Source: Nevskiaceae bacterium | GTDB taxonomy: Bacteria; Pseudomonadota; Gammaproteobacteria; Nevskiales; Nevskiaceae | Direction: 5' to 3' | NCBI GenBank assembly: GCA_021731445.1 | Contig: JAKFXK010000010.1 | Span: forward strand, 1-64,000 | DNA: 64,000 nt | Part shown: positions 26,739 through 35,129 of the stretch, in pieces | Position numbering within the stretch: position 1 is the first letter of the stretch | Layout of the letters: each line of letters opens with the position of its first letter | The notes under the pieces: generated by a model | What the model saw: only the letters and a program-made list of their open reading frames with translations | Databases searched by the model: none | What the model was told of the DNA's origin: nothing | Made by a program: the position numbers and the translations under genes

Positions 26739-27460
26739 GCAGCCTCGCCGGTAAGGGGTGAGCGCACGGCAGGTGCCATGCGCTGGTCTTGGTGGATAAC
26801 GCCGTTGCGAAGCTGCAACACGCGCTCGGCGTGGCACATCAGCTGCGGGTCGTGGGTGACGACGATGACCGTGGTGCCATGGAGATGCGCGATGTCTTGC
26901 AACAGCGCGACCACCCGTTCGCCATTGCTGCTGTCGAGCGCGCTGGTGGGTTCATCGGCGAACAGCACCCGGGGCTGGGTGACCAGCGCACGGGCAATGG
27001 CAACGCGCTGCTTTTCGCCGCCGGAGAGCTCACTGGGTCTGAGCTGCGCGCACGCCGACAAGCCCACTTCGGCCAGCGCGGCTTCGGCGCGTGCCTGCGC
27101 TCGCGCCTTCAGCTCGCCGCCAAAGCGCAGTGGCAAGGCTACCTGCTCTAAAGCGGTCAATGCCGGGAACAGATTGAAGCCTTGAAAGATGTAACCGCAG
27201 TGCTGATAGCGGAAGCGTTCCAGCGCACGCGCGGTCAGCGACCAGAGCATGGTGCCGCTGACACTCACCTGCCCTGCATCGGGTCGAAGCAAGCCGCCGA
27301 GTGCGGCCAGCAGGGTGGACTTGCCAGAACCGGATGCGCCCATCACCAAGGTCACCTCGCCCGGCCAGAACTCGACCGAGAGCCGGTGCAGCACGCGGGT
27401 CTGCGCCGCACCGCGACCAAAGCTGTGCATCAGATCGGCGGCGACGACGCTGGCCGTCAT
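26735..27460 (-). CDS. ABC transporter ATP-binding protein (DevA/LolD-like)
   Basis: Walker A GASGSGKST, signature LSGGEKQRVAIARAL, Walker B VLFADEPT. Confidence 0.95.
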   Translation of the reverse strand: MTASVVAADLMHSFGRGAAQTRVLHRLSVEFWPGEVTLVMGASGSGKSTLLAALGGLLRPDAGQVSVSGTMLWSLTARALERFRYQHCGYIFQGFNLFPALTALEQVALPLRFGGELKARAQARAEAALAEVGLSACAQLRPSELSGGEKQRVAIARALVTQPRVLFADEPTSALDSSNGERVVALLQDIAHLHGTTVIVVTHDPQLMCHAERVLQLRNGVIHQDQRMAPAVRSPLTGEAA

Positions 27461-28587
27461 CGCAGCAGCTCCGCCGGTTGCAGCCGATACAACTCGCGTA
27501 GCGCCAGCAAGCCCGAACACACTGCGGTGAGCAATCCCACCGCCATGGCCACCGCGATACCGAGACCACTGAGGGCAAACGGCACGTAAAAGTGCTGCGC
27601 CAGCTGCGCCACCAGCGCCACCAGCAGCAGCATGAGCACGCCGCCACCCGCGCCGATCCACGCCGCCTGTTCAACGATGACTGCACCCAAGCGCGCCGCC
27701 GGCACGCCGATGGCGCGAAACGTGGCGTATTCGCGCAGCTGGCTCAGCACCACGCCGCGCAGGGTCTGGCTGGTGATGACCACCGCAATCAGCAGGCCCA
27801 GCACGGTGGAAAATAGAAACCCGGCCCCGACGCCAGATTCTTCCAGCCACCAGCGTTGCGACTGCTGCGAAAGCTGCACGCGCGTCCAGGCTTTGGCGGT
27901 CTTGGGCGGTAACAGGGTTAGCAAGTCATTGACCACGGTTGCAGGCTCGGCACCCTTTCGTAGTTCTGCCAGCACAAAGGTGACCAGGCCGACATCGTCG
28001 CCCTCGCGGTCGAGCAAGCCGCGCAGGGTTTGCTGCGAGGTGAACACATAAGTGGTGCCAATACTGCGCAGGCCCTGGCTCAACCCCACCACGCGCACGC
28101 GGTGGCCATTGATCTCGGCCATGCCCGCCGTCGTCGTATCCAGCTTGTTGGCCTCGCTGCGATCCACCACCACGGTATTGGGCGTGGCAAGCAAGGCGCA
28201 GAGCCATTGCTTGAGCGGTGCCGGGCAGCTCAGGGCGCTGGCGGATGGACTGATGCCGACCACGGTGACTGGCAGCGTCGTGCCGCTCGCACTGCGCCAG
28301 CTGCCATCACGCACCCGCAGCGTTTCAGTGCGGGTGATGTCGGCATTGGCCCGCACGAGTGCGGCCAGCGAGGCGGGAATCTCTGCGGACTGATCGAGGC
28401 TCTGAGTGGCCGGTGCCGTGATCCAAACAGACGCCGCCGTGCTGTCAGCCAGCACCGTGACGGTGCCGAACATGCCCACCAGCAGCCCCAGTTGCACCAG
28501 CATCAGCACGCCCGCGAACGTCACCGACAGCAGTGCTGGCAGAAAGCGTCGCCACTCGAACAGCAGGATCGTGCGGGCCAGCGACAT
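27457..28587 (-). CDS. ABC transporter permease (DevC/FtsX-MacB-like)
   Basis: N-terminal TM, large periplasmic loop, three C-terminal TMs; REYATFRAIGVPAARLGAVIVEQA. Confidence 0.85.
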   Translation of the reverse strand: MSLARTILLFEWRRFLPALLSVTFAGVLMLVQLGLLVGMFGTVTVLADSTAASVWITAPATQSLDQSAEIPASLAALVRANADITRTETLRVRDGSWRSASGTTLPVTVVGISPSASALSCPAPLKQWLCALLATPNTVVVDRSEANKLDTTTAGMAEINGHRVRVVGLSQGLRSIGTTYVFTSQQTLRGLLDREGDDVGLVTFVLAELRKGAEPATVVNDLLTLLPPKTAKAWTRVQLSQQSQRWWLEESGVGAGFLFSTVLGLLIAVVITSQTLRGVVLSQLREYATFRAIGVPAARLGAVIVEQAAWIGAGGGVLMLLLVALVAQLAQHFYVPFALSGLGIAVAMAVGLLTAVCSGLLALRELYRLQPAELLR

Positions 28588-28596
28588 GGCAAGGGT

Positions 28597-29316
28597 CTAC
28601 TCGTTGTCCTTGCCATAGAGCAGCTCGCGCGGCGGCGCGCCGTCGTAAACCCGGTTCAAGCGCATTTGCAGATAGGCGCTGCGCACAAAGATGTAAGGGT
28701 CGAAGGCATTGTCGATCAGCGACTCGCTGCCGATCAGTTTGCTGCGGGCATCCACTATCTGCCCACCCAGCAATGCCACTTCTTCGGTCAGCGGCACATA
28801 GCTGCCCAGTTGCGTCGGCGAGTCGGCCAATCGCCCCAGCAGATCGCGGTTGGTGCTCGGCCCCAGCAAGGGCAGCATCAGATACCAGCCCTCGCCCACC
28901 CCATAGCTGCCCAAAGTCTGGCCGAAATCTTCGCGGTTGCGAGGCAGGCCCGCGTCGGTGGCGACATCCATCAGTCCTGCAAAGCCAGCCGTCGTATTCA
29001 GCAAGAAACGGCCGGTATCGGCAGCGGCCTGTCTGACCTTGAATTGCAGCAGATCGTTGACGATGGTTCGCGGCTCGTCGAGATTGTTGAAGAAATTACT
29101 CACCCCTTTGCGCGCAAAGTCGGGCGTCACTTTCTGGTAGCCCAGCGTCACGGGTTTCAACACGTATTTATCAGCGCTGCGATTGAAGCTGAATACCGCG
29201 CGATTCACCGGCTCCAGTGGGTCGCTGGGATTATCCAGCGGCGCGTGCGCACAGCTCGCCAGCCACATCGCGCTGCCCACGGTGAGCAGTGATGACCATC
29301 CACTACCTTGCGTCAC
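28597..29316 (-). CDS. mlaA: MlaA/VacJ-family phospholipid-transport lipoprotein
   Basis: Lipobox LASCAH; DPLEPVNRAVFSFNRSADKYVLKPVTLGYQKVTPDFARKGVSNFFNNLDEPRTIVNDLLQ. Confidence 0.9.
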   Translation of the reverse strand: MTQGSGWSSLLTVGSAMWLASCAHAPLDNPSDPLEPVNRAVFSFNRSADKYVLKPVTLGYQKVTPDFARKGVSNFFNNLDEPRTIVNDLLQFKVRQAAADTGRFLLNTTAGFAGLMDVATDAGLPRNREDFGQTLGSYGVGEGWYLMLPLLGPSTNRDLLGRLADSPTQLGSYVPLTEEVALLGGQIVDARSKLIGSESLIDNAFDPYIFVRSAYLQMRLNRVYDGAPPRELLYGKDNE

Positions 29317-30533
29317 TTGAAGTCGCTCATCATCTGGTCGAGCAAGGACAAGCCCTCGGTGCTGCGGATGCAGTTGCCGATGTAGGACGGAAAGCTCGGT
29401 GCCAGCTCGAAGCCCTCATCCAGCAAGCGCTGGTTATCGAACTTGTAGTTGAGCAGCGAGAAGCCGCCATAGAGCTTCACCGCCTTGGTCACCAGACGGC
29501 GGTTGGTAATGCCCAGACGTGCCTTGAAGTCGGGCACCAGCGAGGGAATATCGCTCTCCTTGATCTGCTGCCAAGAGGCTGCGAGCGACGGGATGTGACG
29601 GGCATCCGACATCGCCAGTTCGATGTCCCTGAAGCTCGCGCATCGAGGACCGGCAGAGATGTGGTAGAGGTCGCTACTCAGGTGCTGTTTGTAGGTCAGC
29701 AGCAGCAGTGCTTTGGCGCAGTAGTCCACCGGGATGACATCCACGGTTTCATCCAGGCTGCACATGAAGCGGCCCAGATCCTGCGCCATGCGGAACACCC
29801 AGAAGATGCTGCTCGAAGGCTTGCAGCCCAGTAGGGTGTGGCCCACCACAATCGAAGGCCGTGCCACCACCAGCGGCAGACCGGGGATCATCTTCATCTG
29901 GCGCTCAGCCTCGGCCTTGGAAGCCGTATACGGCACCAGGTGGCCTTCGGCCTCCGGCAATTGCCAGCTCTCCTGCACCGGCGACACCTTGCCTGCACCG
30001 CAAGCCATCGCCGTGCCGATGTGCACGAATCGTTCGAGCAATGGCGACTTCGCCATGCGCTTGGCAAACGCCACAGTTCCAAACACGTTCACCGGCCAGA
30101 TACCGGGGTGGTTGCCAAACGAGGCGACTGCGGCACAGTTCATGACGTGCGTCACCCGGTTGAGGCGCACATCGTCAGCAAAGGCTTCCACATCGGCCAG
30201 ATCACCCAGCAGGATTTGCCGGGTGCTCAGCTGTTCGAGCGGTGCAATCTTCGACTCAAAGCGGCCTAGTGACTCGACCACGCGCTGCAAGCCTTCTTCA
30301 AGTGTTTTGGCACGCACCAGAAACAGCAGGCTGTCGATGCGACCGCTTTCCATCGCCGCGATGGCGCAAGCGCCGCCTATGAAGCCGGTGGCCCCGGTGA
30401 TGAGCGTCATCGATTGCGGCGTGCGCAGATGTTCGCTGGGGCAAGACACCATCATCGGCAACGCGAGTGGGAGCTTGGTATGGATCGCACGCCCTTGGGT
30501 GGGCGTTCTGGCCTCAGGGTGGAACTGTTGCAT
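29313..30533 (-). CDS. extended SDR / fatty acyl reductase-like (thioester reductase-type) protein
   Basis: MTLITGATGFIGGACAIAAMESGRIDSLLFLVRAKTLEEGLQRV; YTASKAEAE YxxxK motif. Start uncertain (30533 or 30410). Confidence 0.8.
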   Translation of the reverse strand: MQQFHPEARTPTQGRAIHTKLPLALPMMVSCPSEHLRTPQSMTLITGATGFIGGACAIAAMESGRIDSLLFLVRAKTLEEGLQRVVESLGRFESKIAPLEQLSTRQILLGDLADVEAFADDVRLNRVTHVMNCAAVASFGNHPGIWPVNVFGTVAFAKRMAKSPLLERFVHIGTAMACGAGKVSPVQESWQLPEAEGHLVPYTASKAEAERQMKMIPGLPLVVARPSIVVGHTLLGCKPSSSIFWVFRMAQDLGRFMCSLDETVDVIPVDYCAKALLLLTYKQHLSSDLYHISAGPRCASFRDIELAMSDARHIPSLAASWQQIKESDIPSLVPDFKARLGITNRRLVTKAVKLYGGFSLLNYKFDNQRLLDEGFELAPSFPSYIGNCIRSTEGLSLLDQMMSDFK

Positions 30534-30597
30534 GGGAATCCTTCAGTCGGCACCGCAAACCGGTTTGTTTGCGTGCTGAGCAGTAGAGGCCCCGCGC

Positions 30598-30614
30598 CTT
30601 AAGAAACTATTAGG
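30598..30614 (-). promoter_or_regulatory. candidate OmpR/PmrA/QseB-type tandem site upstream of the SDR operon
   Basis: Minus-strand CCTAAT-AGTTT-CTTAAG; ~65 bp upstream of start 30533. Confidence 0.45.
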
Positions 30615-30801
30615 CGCTTCAGATGTGATTCAGCGATCGTGGTCGGCGCGATCAACGGTGCGATGTAAGACGCTGACTGGGATCATGGCCCAAGCCCCGA
30701 CGCGATGTCGCCCCACCTCACCACGCCTGATTCATTTCGGCTTCAGCCGCGCCAATGAGTATCGGTAGTCAATTATTTGTCCTTCCACCGGAGTCAATGG
30801 A

Positions 30802-31134
30802 ATGAATCGTTTGATGAGCAGTGCAGCTTTGAGCTTGATGTTGGGCATGGCAGGTCATGCCATTGCCAACGACGCCACTGGCGCGATTATCGGTGGCGTG
30901 ATCGGTGGCGGCGCCGGGGCAGCGGTCGGGCACTCTGTAGGTGGACGCGATGGCGCCATTATTGGAGGTGCCATCGGCGGTGGCGCCGGTGCGGCCATCG
31001 GCAGCAATGCGGGCGGCCGACATCCGGCCCAGCCGCAGTATCGTTCGCGCGGCGATGAGCACGACCACGACGACAAGCATCACGGTCGTAAACACGGCAA
31101 GAAAGACAAACACCGTGACGAACACGATGATTAG
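30802..31134 (+). CDS. glycine-zipper protein with duplicated zipper unit
   Basis: Signal peptide; GAIIGGVIGGGAGAAVGHSVGGRD + GAIIGGAIGGGAGAAIGSNAGGRH; His/Asp/Lys-rich tail. Confidence 0.8.
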   Translation: MNRLMSSAALSLMLGMAGHAIANDATGAIIGGVIGGGAGAAVGHSVGGRDGAIIGGAIGGGAGAAIGSNAGGRHPAQPQYRSRGDEHDHDDKHHGRKHGKKDKHRDEHDD

Positions 31135-31154
31135 TCAGCAGATGATTTGCACTT

Positions 31155-31187
31155 AATGAAGTCGGCCGAAAGGCCGGTTTCTTCATT
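31155..31187. terminator. bidirectional terminator between convergent genes
   Basis: AATGAA-gt-CGGCC-GAAA-GGCCG-gttt-cTTCATT region; GNRA loop; lies between + gene end 31134 and - gene end 31183. Confidence 0.65.
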
Positions 31188-32019
31188 GAGACGATGAAAA
31201 ATGGAGTGCATTCACACGTGACGCGGAAAGCTCTAGCCGATATCGAGCAATCTCCTCGCCGCTGGCGTGCTGAAAATAGAACGCCTGCTTCCAATCAAAA
31301 GGACGGTCGCGGCCACCGGCGATGCCGTGCAGCCGATAGGGCCGATACAGCTTGTAGAAGTTCCGGGCGAAGACCTTGAACAGTTGTCGCCCCAGCAAGC
31401 GTGAAAGCCAGTGCATCACCGCAACGACCCACCAGGGCGAGCTGGCGAGGCAGAACTTGAGCTCCGGTGAAAGCTCCCGATCCGGTTGTTCAAGTGCCAG
31501 CAATTTAGCAGTGAAGGGTCGGAATGCCTGACTGCCAATGGCAAACAGGGATTGCTGGATCGGCCACTTTGGGGTTTTTCTCAGCGCGCGGCCGAACAGC
31601 AGCACGTCCGGCTTGAGAGTTGCAAGCAAGTCGGACATTGCTTGTGCCGAGAGCAAGACATCCTGCTCTACATACACCAAGGCATCAAAGCCACAGGCCT
31701 CGGCATATTGCAGTCCAAGCACAACACTGAGCGTCCACCCACTGAGATGTCCTGTGGCGTTTTGCGAATGGCCTGGATTTTGAGTCAGGCGCAATACCAC
31801 CTCATTCTTCAAACCGCCGATTAGTGTCGCTGGCGGAGAAACCGGCGAGGCCGAGTCCACGACCAACAGGCTGCACTCCATGCCTTGGGGCAGTGCGCGT
31901 TCAAGCGACTGCGCCCACAAGCGTCGAAATGCCGCACCGCGAATCTCATCCACGCCGTAGGTGTCGTAGTTACGCGGAATATCGCTGCAATACCAGCCGC
32001 TCACGATCAGTATTTTCAC
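31183..32019 (-). CDS. glycosyltransferase-like protein of unknown specificity
   Basis: MKILIVSGWYCSDIPRNYDTYGVDEIRGAAFRRLW; GFDALVYVEQDVLL (acidic ExD-like motif). Confidence 0.5.
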   Translation of the reverse strand: MKILIVSGWYCSDIPRNYDTYGVDEIRGAAFRRLWAQSLERALPQGMECSLLVVDSASPVSPPATLIGGLKNEVVLRLTQNPGHSQNATGHLSGWTLSVVLGLQYAEACGFDALVYVEQDVLLSAQAMSDLLATLKPDVLLFGRALRKTPKWPIQQSLFAIGSQAFRPFTAKLLALEQPDRELSPELKFCLASSPWWVVAVMHWLSRLLGRQLFKVFARNFYKLYRPYRLHGIAGGRDRPFDWKQAFYFQHASGEEIARYRLELSASRVNALHFSSSQ

Positions 32020-32170
32020 AGAGCCTCGAAGATCAGCATCACATGTGGGTCAAGGGCTAGCGCGGTGTGAGTCCAGCGACCACACGAGGTTCCACTCGTT
32101 CAGCCTCCATATCTCCCCCCACGCCTTGTCGAACGAATCGCATCCTGCTGCTTGTGCGTGCAGTGCGCGC

Positions 32171-33619
32171 TTAGCCCAGTTCTACCGGGATGAACAGGCG
32201 TTGACCATCCCGTTGAATCAGCAAGGCCAGCGGTGCCTGCGCGTTGTTGCTCAGCATCACCAGTTGTTGGATGCTGGTCAGGAGGGCCCCGTTCGCTGAG
32301 ATCACGATATCGCCAGCCGCGATTCCTGCGGCGGCGGCCGCTTCGTGCACAGCTTCAACCATCAGTCCTGTGGTCTCGGTCTGCTGCTGCTCGGCCGCAC
32401 TCAGGGGTCTCAGCGCAAGACCCAGTCGGGCCGCTTCTGCACCGTCGGGAGACGGCGTCACCGGGAGTCTCGCCGACAGCTCACCGAGTTGCGCCGTCAA
32501 GCGGCTGATCTGGTGTTCGCGCCAGATTTCAATGACCACCTTCTGCCCCGGTGCGAGTGCGGCCACCTCGCTGGGCAGTGCCGAAGATTCAACGACCGAA
32601 TGTCCATTGAAGCGCAGGATCACGTCTCCCGCCTTCAACCCCGCCAGATCGCCAGAGCTGCCGCGATCCACCTTTGCAATCAGAGCGCCTTCCGGTTTCG
32701 TCAAGCCAAAACTGCGTGCCAGCATGCCGTCGACAGGTTGCACGGTGACGCCCAGTTTGCCACGCGTAACATGCCCGCTGGCTTGTAGTTGCTGGCTGAC
32801 GTTCATCGCCACGTCGATCGGGATGGCGAACGAGATGCCCTGGTAGCCGCCGCTGCGGCTATAAATCTGCGAATTGATGCCAATCACCTCACCCGCCAGG
32901 TTAAAAAGCGGGCCGCCAGAGTTGCCGGGATTGATGGCGACATCGGTCTGCAAGAATGGCACGTAGGAGCCGTCGGGCAGCACCCGCCCCTTGGCACTGA
33001 CGATGCCCTGCGTGACGCTGTTCTCCAGCCCGAACGGCGCCCCGATCGCTACCACCCATTCACCGACGGCGACCTTGCTGGAATCACCGAGTCGCACGGT
33101 GGGCAGACCCTTGGCGGCGATTTTCAGCACGGCGACATCACTCGCCTCGTCCAGGCCGATGACCTTGGCGGTGAACTCGCGGTGGTCGGTTAGTTTGACG
33201 ATCACTTCTTTCGCATCGGCGACGACATGCGCATTGGTGAGCACGACCCCGTCCGCTGCAACGATGAATCCAGAGCCTTCACCATAAACCGTTTGCTGTG
33301 ACCCACGCGGCGTCTGCTGAAATGGCGACGTGGCGCTGCCAGGCCCCATACCGGGGCCACGAAATGATCGGGGTGGTGAGCGCTCCTGATTGGCGGTCTT
33401 CACCCCTTCACTGACAGTGATGTTGACGACGGCAGGGCCATACTGCCCTACCAGTGCGGCGAAATCAGGCAACACGATCTGTCCTGCACGAATCGTCTGG
33501 CTCGTCTCTACGGACACATCAACTGCATCGGTCGCGAGTGCAATGATGGGGAGGGCCAAGAGTGCAGCGCCGAACCCGGAAAGTGCAGAGCGTCTTCGGC
33601 GGAAGCAAAAAAGCGGCAT
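32171..33619 (-). CDS. DegP/MucD-type periplasmic serine protease with PDZ domains
   Basis: VVLTNAHVV, DVAVLKI, NPGNSGGPLFNL catalytic motifs; two PDZ-like regions. Confidence 0.9.
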   Translation of the reverse strand: MPLFCFRRRRSALSGFGAALLALPIIALATDAVDVSVETSQTIRAGQIVLPDFAALVGQYGPAVVNITVSEGVKTANQERSPPRSFRGPGMGPGSATSPFQQTPRGSQQTVYGEGSGFIVAADGVVLTNAHVVADAKEVIVKLTDHREFTAKVIGLDEASDVAVLKIAAKGLPTVRLGDSSKVAVGEWVVAIGAPFGLENSVTQGIVSAKGRVLPDGSYVPFLQTDVAINPGNSGGPLFNLAGEVIGINSQIYSRSGGYQGISFAIPIDVAMNVSQQLQASGHVTRGKLGVTVQPVDGMLARSFGLTKPEGALIAKVDRGSSGDLAGLKAGDVILRFNGHSVVESSALPSEVAALAPGQKVVIEIWREHQISRLTAQLGELSARLPVTPSPDGAEAARLGLALRPLSAAEQQQTETTGLMVEAVHEAAAAAGIAAGDIVISANGALLTSIQQLVMLSNNAQAPLALLIQRDGQRLFIPVELG

Positions 33620-33680
33620 GGCGTCATCCTTAACGACTCGGCGAAAGGCCGGGGATCGGATGCCATGTTGCAGCGGCAAT

Positions 33681-33697
33681 CTTAGGTGGTCGTTAAG
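33681..33697. promoter_or_regulatory. candidate OmpR/PmrA/QseB-type tandem site upstream of degP-like gene
   Basis: CTTAGG-TGGTC-GTTAAG, 11-bp repeat spacing, ~62 bp upstream of start 33619. Confidence 0.35.
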
Positions 33698-33806
33698 AAA
33701 ATCCGGCGGTGCGCATCGAGATGCGCTGCACTGCGCCCGAACACACAGCCCTGCGGGATGCAGCATGGCCACTGTGCTTGCGGCCCAATGCAATACCGCC
33801 CAGGTC

Positions 33807-33834
33807 TTGACGACGCAGACTCCATTCGTAAGAC
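33807..33834 (+). promoter_or_regulatory. candidate sigma70-like promoter
   Basis: TTGACG, 16-bp spacer, TAAGAC (weak -10) in a non-coding stretch. Confidence 0.35.
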
Positions 33835-33889
33835 TCAGTAGGGATTGTTTGCATGTTTAGGTCGTATGGCGAAAGTGCCGACGACGATA

Positions 33890-33920
33890 CTGAGGCCGCC
33901 AACAGCGGCCTCAGTTGTTT
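33890..33920 (+). terminator. orphan intrinsic terminator-like hairpin upstream of the TIR gene
   Basis: Perfect 10-bp stem CTGAGGCCGC-caaca-GCGGCCTCAG followed by TTGTTT. Confidence 0.65.
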
Positions 33921-34021
33921 CCGGGGCTGGGAATGTATTTTTGCTGCGTCGATGAAGCTGGATACCTTGCTGCTCTGTCGTCAACAAGCTCCATCGCACT
34001 CCCCTTACTGGTCATTTCTCA

Positions 34022-35092
34022 ATGTCTGCCTTGAGTGCTCACTACGAACTGCCGAAAAACGTCGAGCGCTACCTGGCCGCCCTGTCTGAGCTTTATGGGC
34101 ATGAGGGAAAGCGGCAGTTGCAGGAACTCATCGTCAATGCGGGTATCGTCGTTCATGAGGGATGGAGCACCGATAGCTGGAATGGCGGAACCTATGGGCA
34201 TGCGCTGTTTCTGACAATCCCCAAACCGCTTTTTTTAAGTTGCGTGAAGCAGAAGGATGAACTGAGCGCGCTCATTGCGACCGACTTGAACAAACTTCAC
34301 TCCTTCAAGAACGAGTGCATCGCCGAGGTGTTCATCGACCTCGCCGCAGGCGATAACCTGGACTGGCGCAAGGAGTCCGGGCTACAAACCATGGGCAAGA
34401 GAATCACCAGCCCTGATGCCATCAAACGAATCTGGGATGACGACTGCTTTCGCTTGTTCCTCAGCCATAAAACAGAGGTCAAGAAAGAGACGGCGGAATT
34501 GAAGGCACAGTTGCGAGCCTTCGGATTTTCCTGCTTTGTTGCGCACGAAGACATCCAGCCCACTCAAGCCTGGCAGGACGAGATCGAAAACGCGCTTGCC
34601 AGCATGGATGGCTTCGTCGCCCTGCTGACAGATAACTTTCACGAGAGCTACTGGACTGACCAGGAAGTTGGGTATGCCTTCGCCCGCGGCGTGCCGCTGA
34701 TCTCCGTACGTCTGGGCAAGGATCCGTATGGCTTTATCGGAAAGTTTCAGGCTTTGTCTTGTAGCTGGGCGTCGGCGGCTGAAGAGATCGTCCGCCTGCT
34801 ACTCAAGAACGACCGTGCTTTCAGCGCCTACATCAAAGCCATCCGCGCCTGCCCGAACTGGGACGCCGGCAATGTGCTTGGGCTGGCCCTCCGGGGTGTC
34901 GCGGGCTTGTCAGCGCAGCAAGTGGACGATCTGATATCGGCCTACAACGAGACTGACGAACTGCGTGGCAGCTTTGCCTTCAACGGCAGCAAGTCGGGGC
35001 AATATGGCCCCGGCTTGATCGCGCATTTGAATCGACAAGGCGCGCGACAATTTCGTCGCTCACCGCAGCGCCTGATCGAGGACGCACCGTGA
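34022..35092 (+). CDS. TIR-domain protein with uncharacterised N- and C-terminal regions
   Basis: CFRLFLSHKTEVKKETAELKAQLRAFGFSCFVAHEDIQPTQAWQDEIENALASMDGFVALLTDNFHESYWTDQEVGYAFARGVPLISVRLG; WTDQE = WxxxE. Confidence 0.85.
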   Translation: MSALSAHYELPKNVERYLAALSELYGHEGKRQLQELIVNAGIVVHEGWSTDSWNGGTYGHALFLTIPKPLFLSCVKQKDELSALIATDLNKLHSFKNECIAEVFIDLAAGDNLDWRKESGLQTMGKRITSPDAIKRIWDDDCFRLFLSHKTEVKKETAELKAQLRAFGFSCFVAHEDIQPTQAWQDEIENALASMDGFVALLTDNFHESYWTDQEVGYAFARGVPLISVRLGKDPYGFIGKFQALSCSWASAAEEIVRLLLKNDRAFSAYIKAIRACPNWDAGNVLGLALRGVAGLSAQQVDDLISAYNETDELRGSFAFNGSKSGQYGPGLIAHLNRQGARQFRRSPQRLIEDAP

Positions 35093-35129
35093 CTGTGAAG
35101 CGATGTATCTGCGATGGACAAGGCAAGTC

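Noticed and set aside
32060-32110. tRNA-like T-arm (ACGAGGTTCCACTCGT) in the gap before degP's 3' end
   Set aside because: The loop is one base short and no matching acceptor stem or anticodon arm could be found.
34022-35092. Thoeris or CBASS defence system
   Set aside because: Only the TIR gene is present; no ThsA-like NADase/sensor, cyclase-effector pair or other defence gene flanks it. The distant rhodanese-cyclase fusion is class III, not a CD-NTase.
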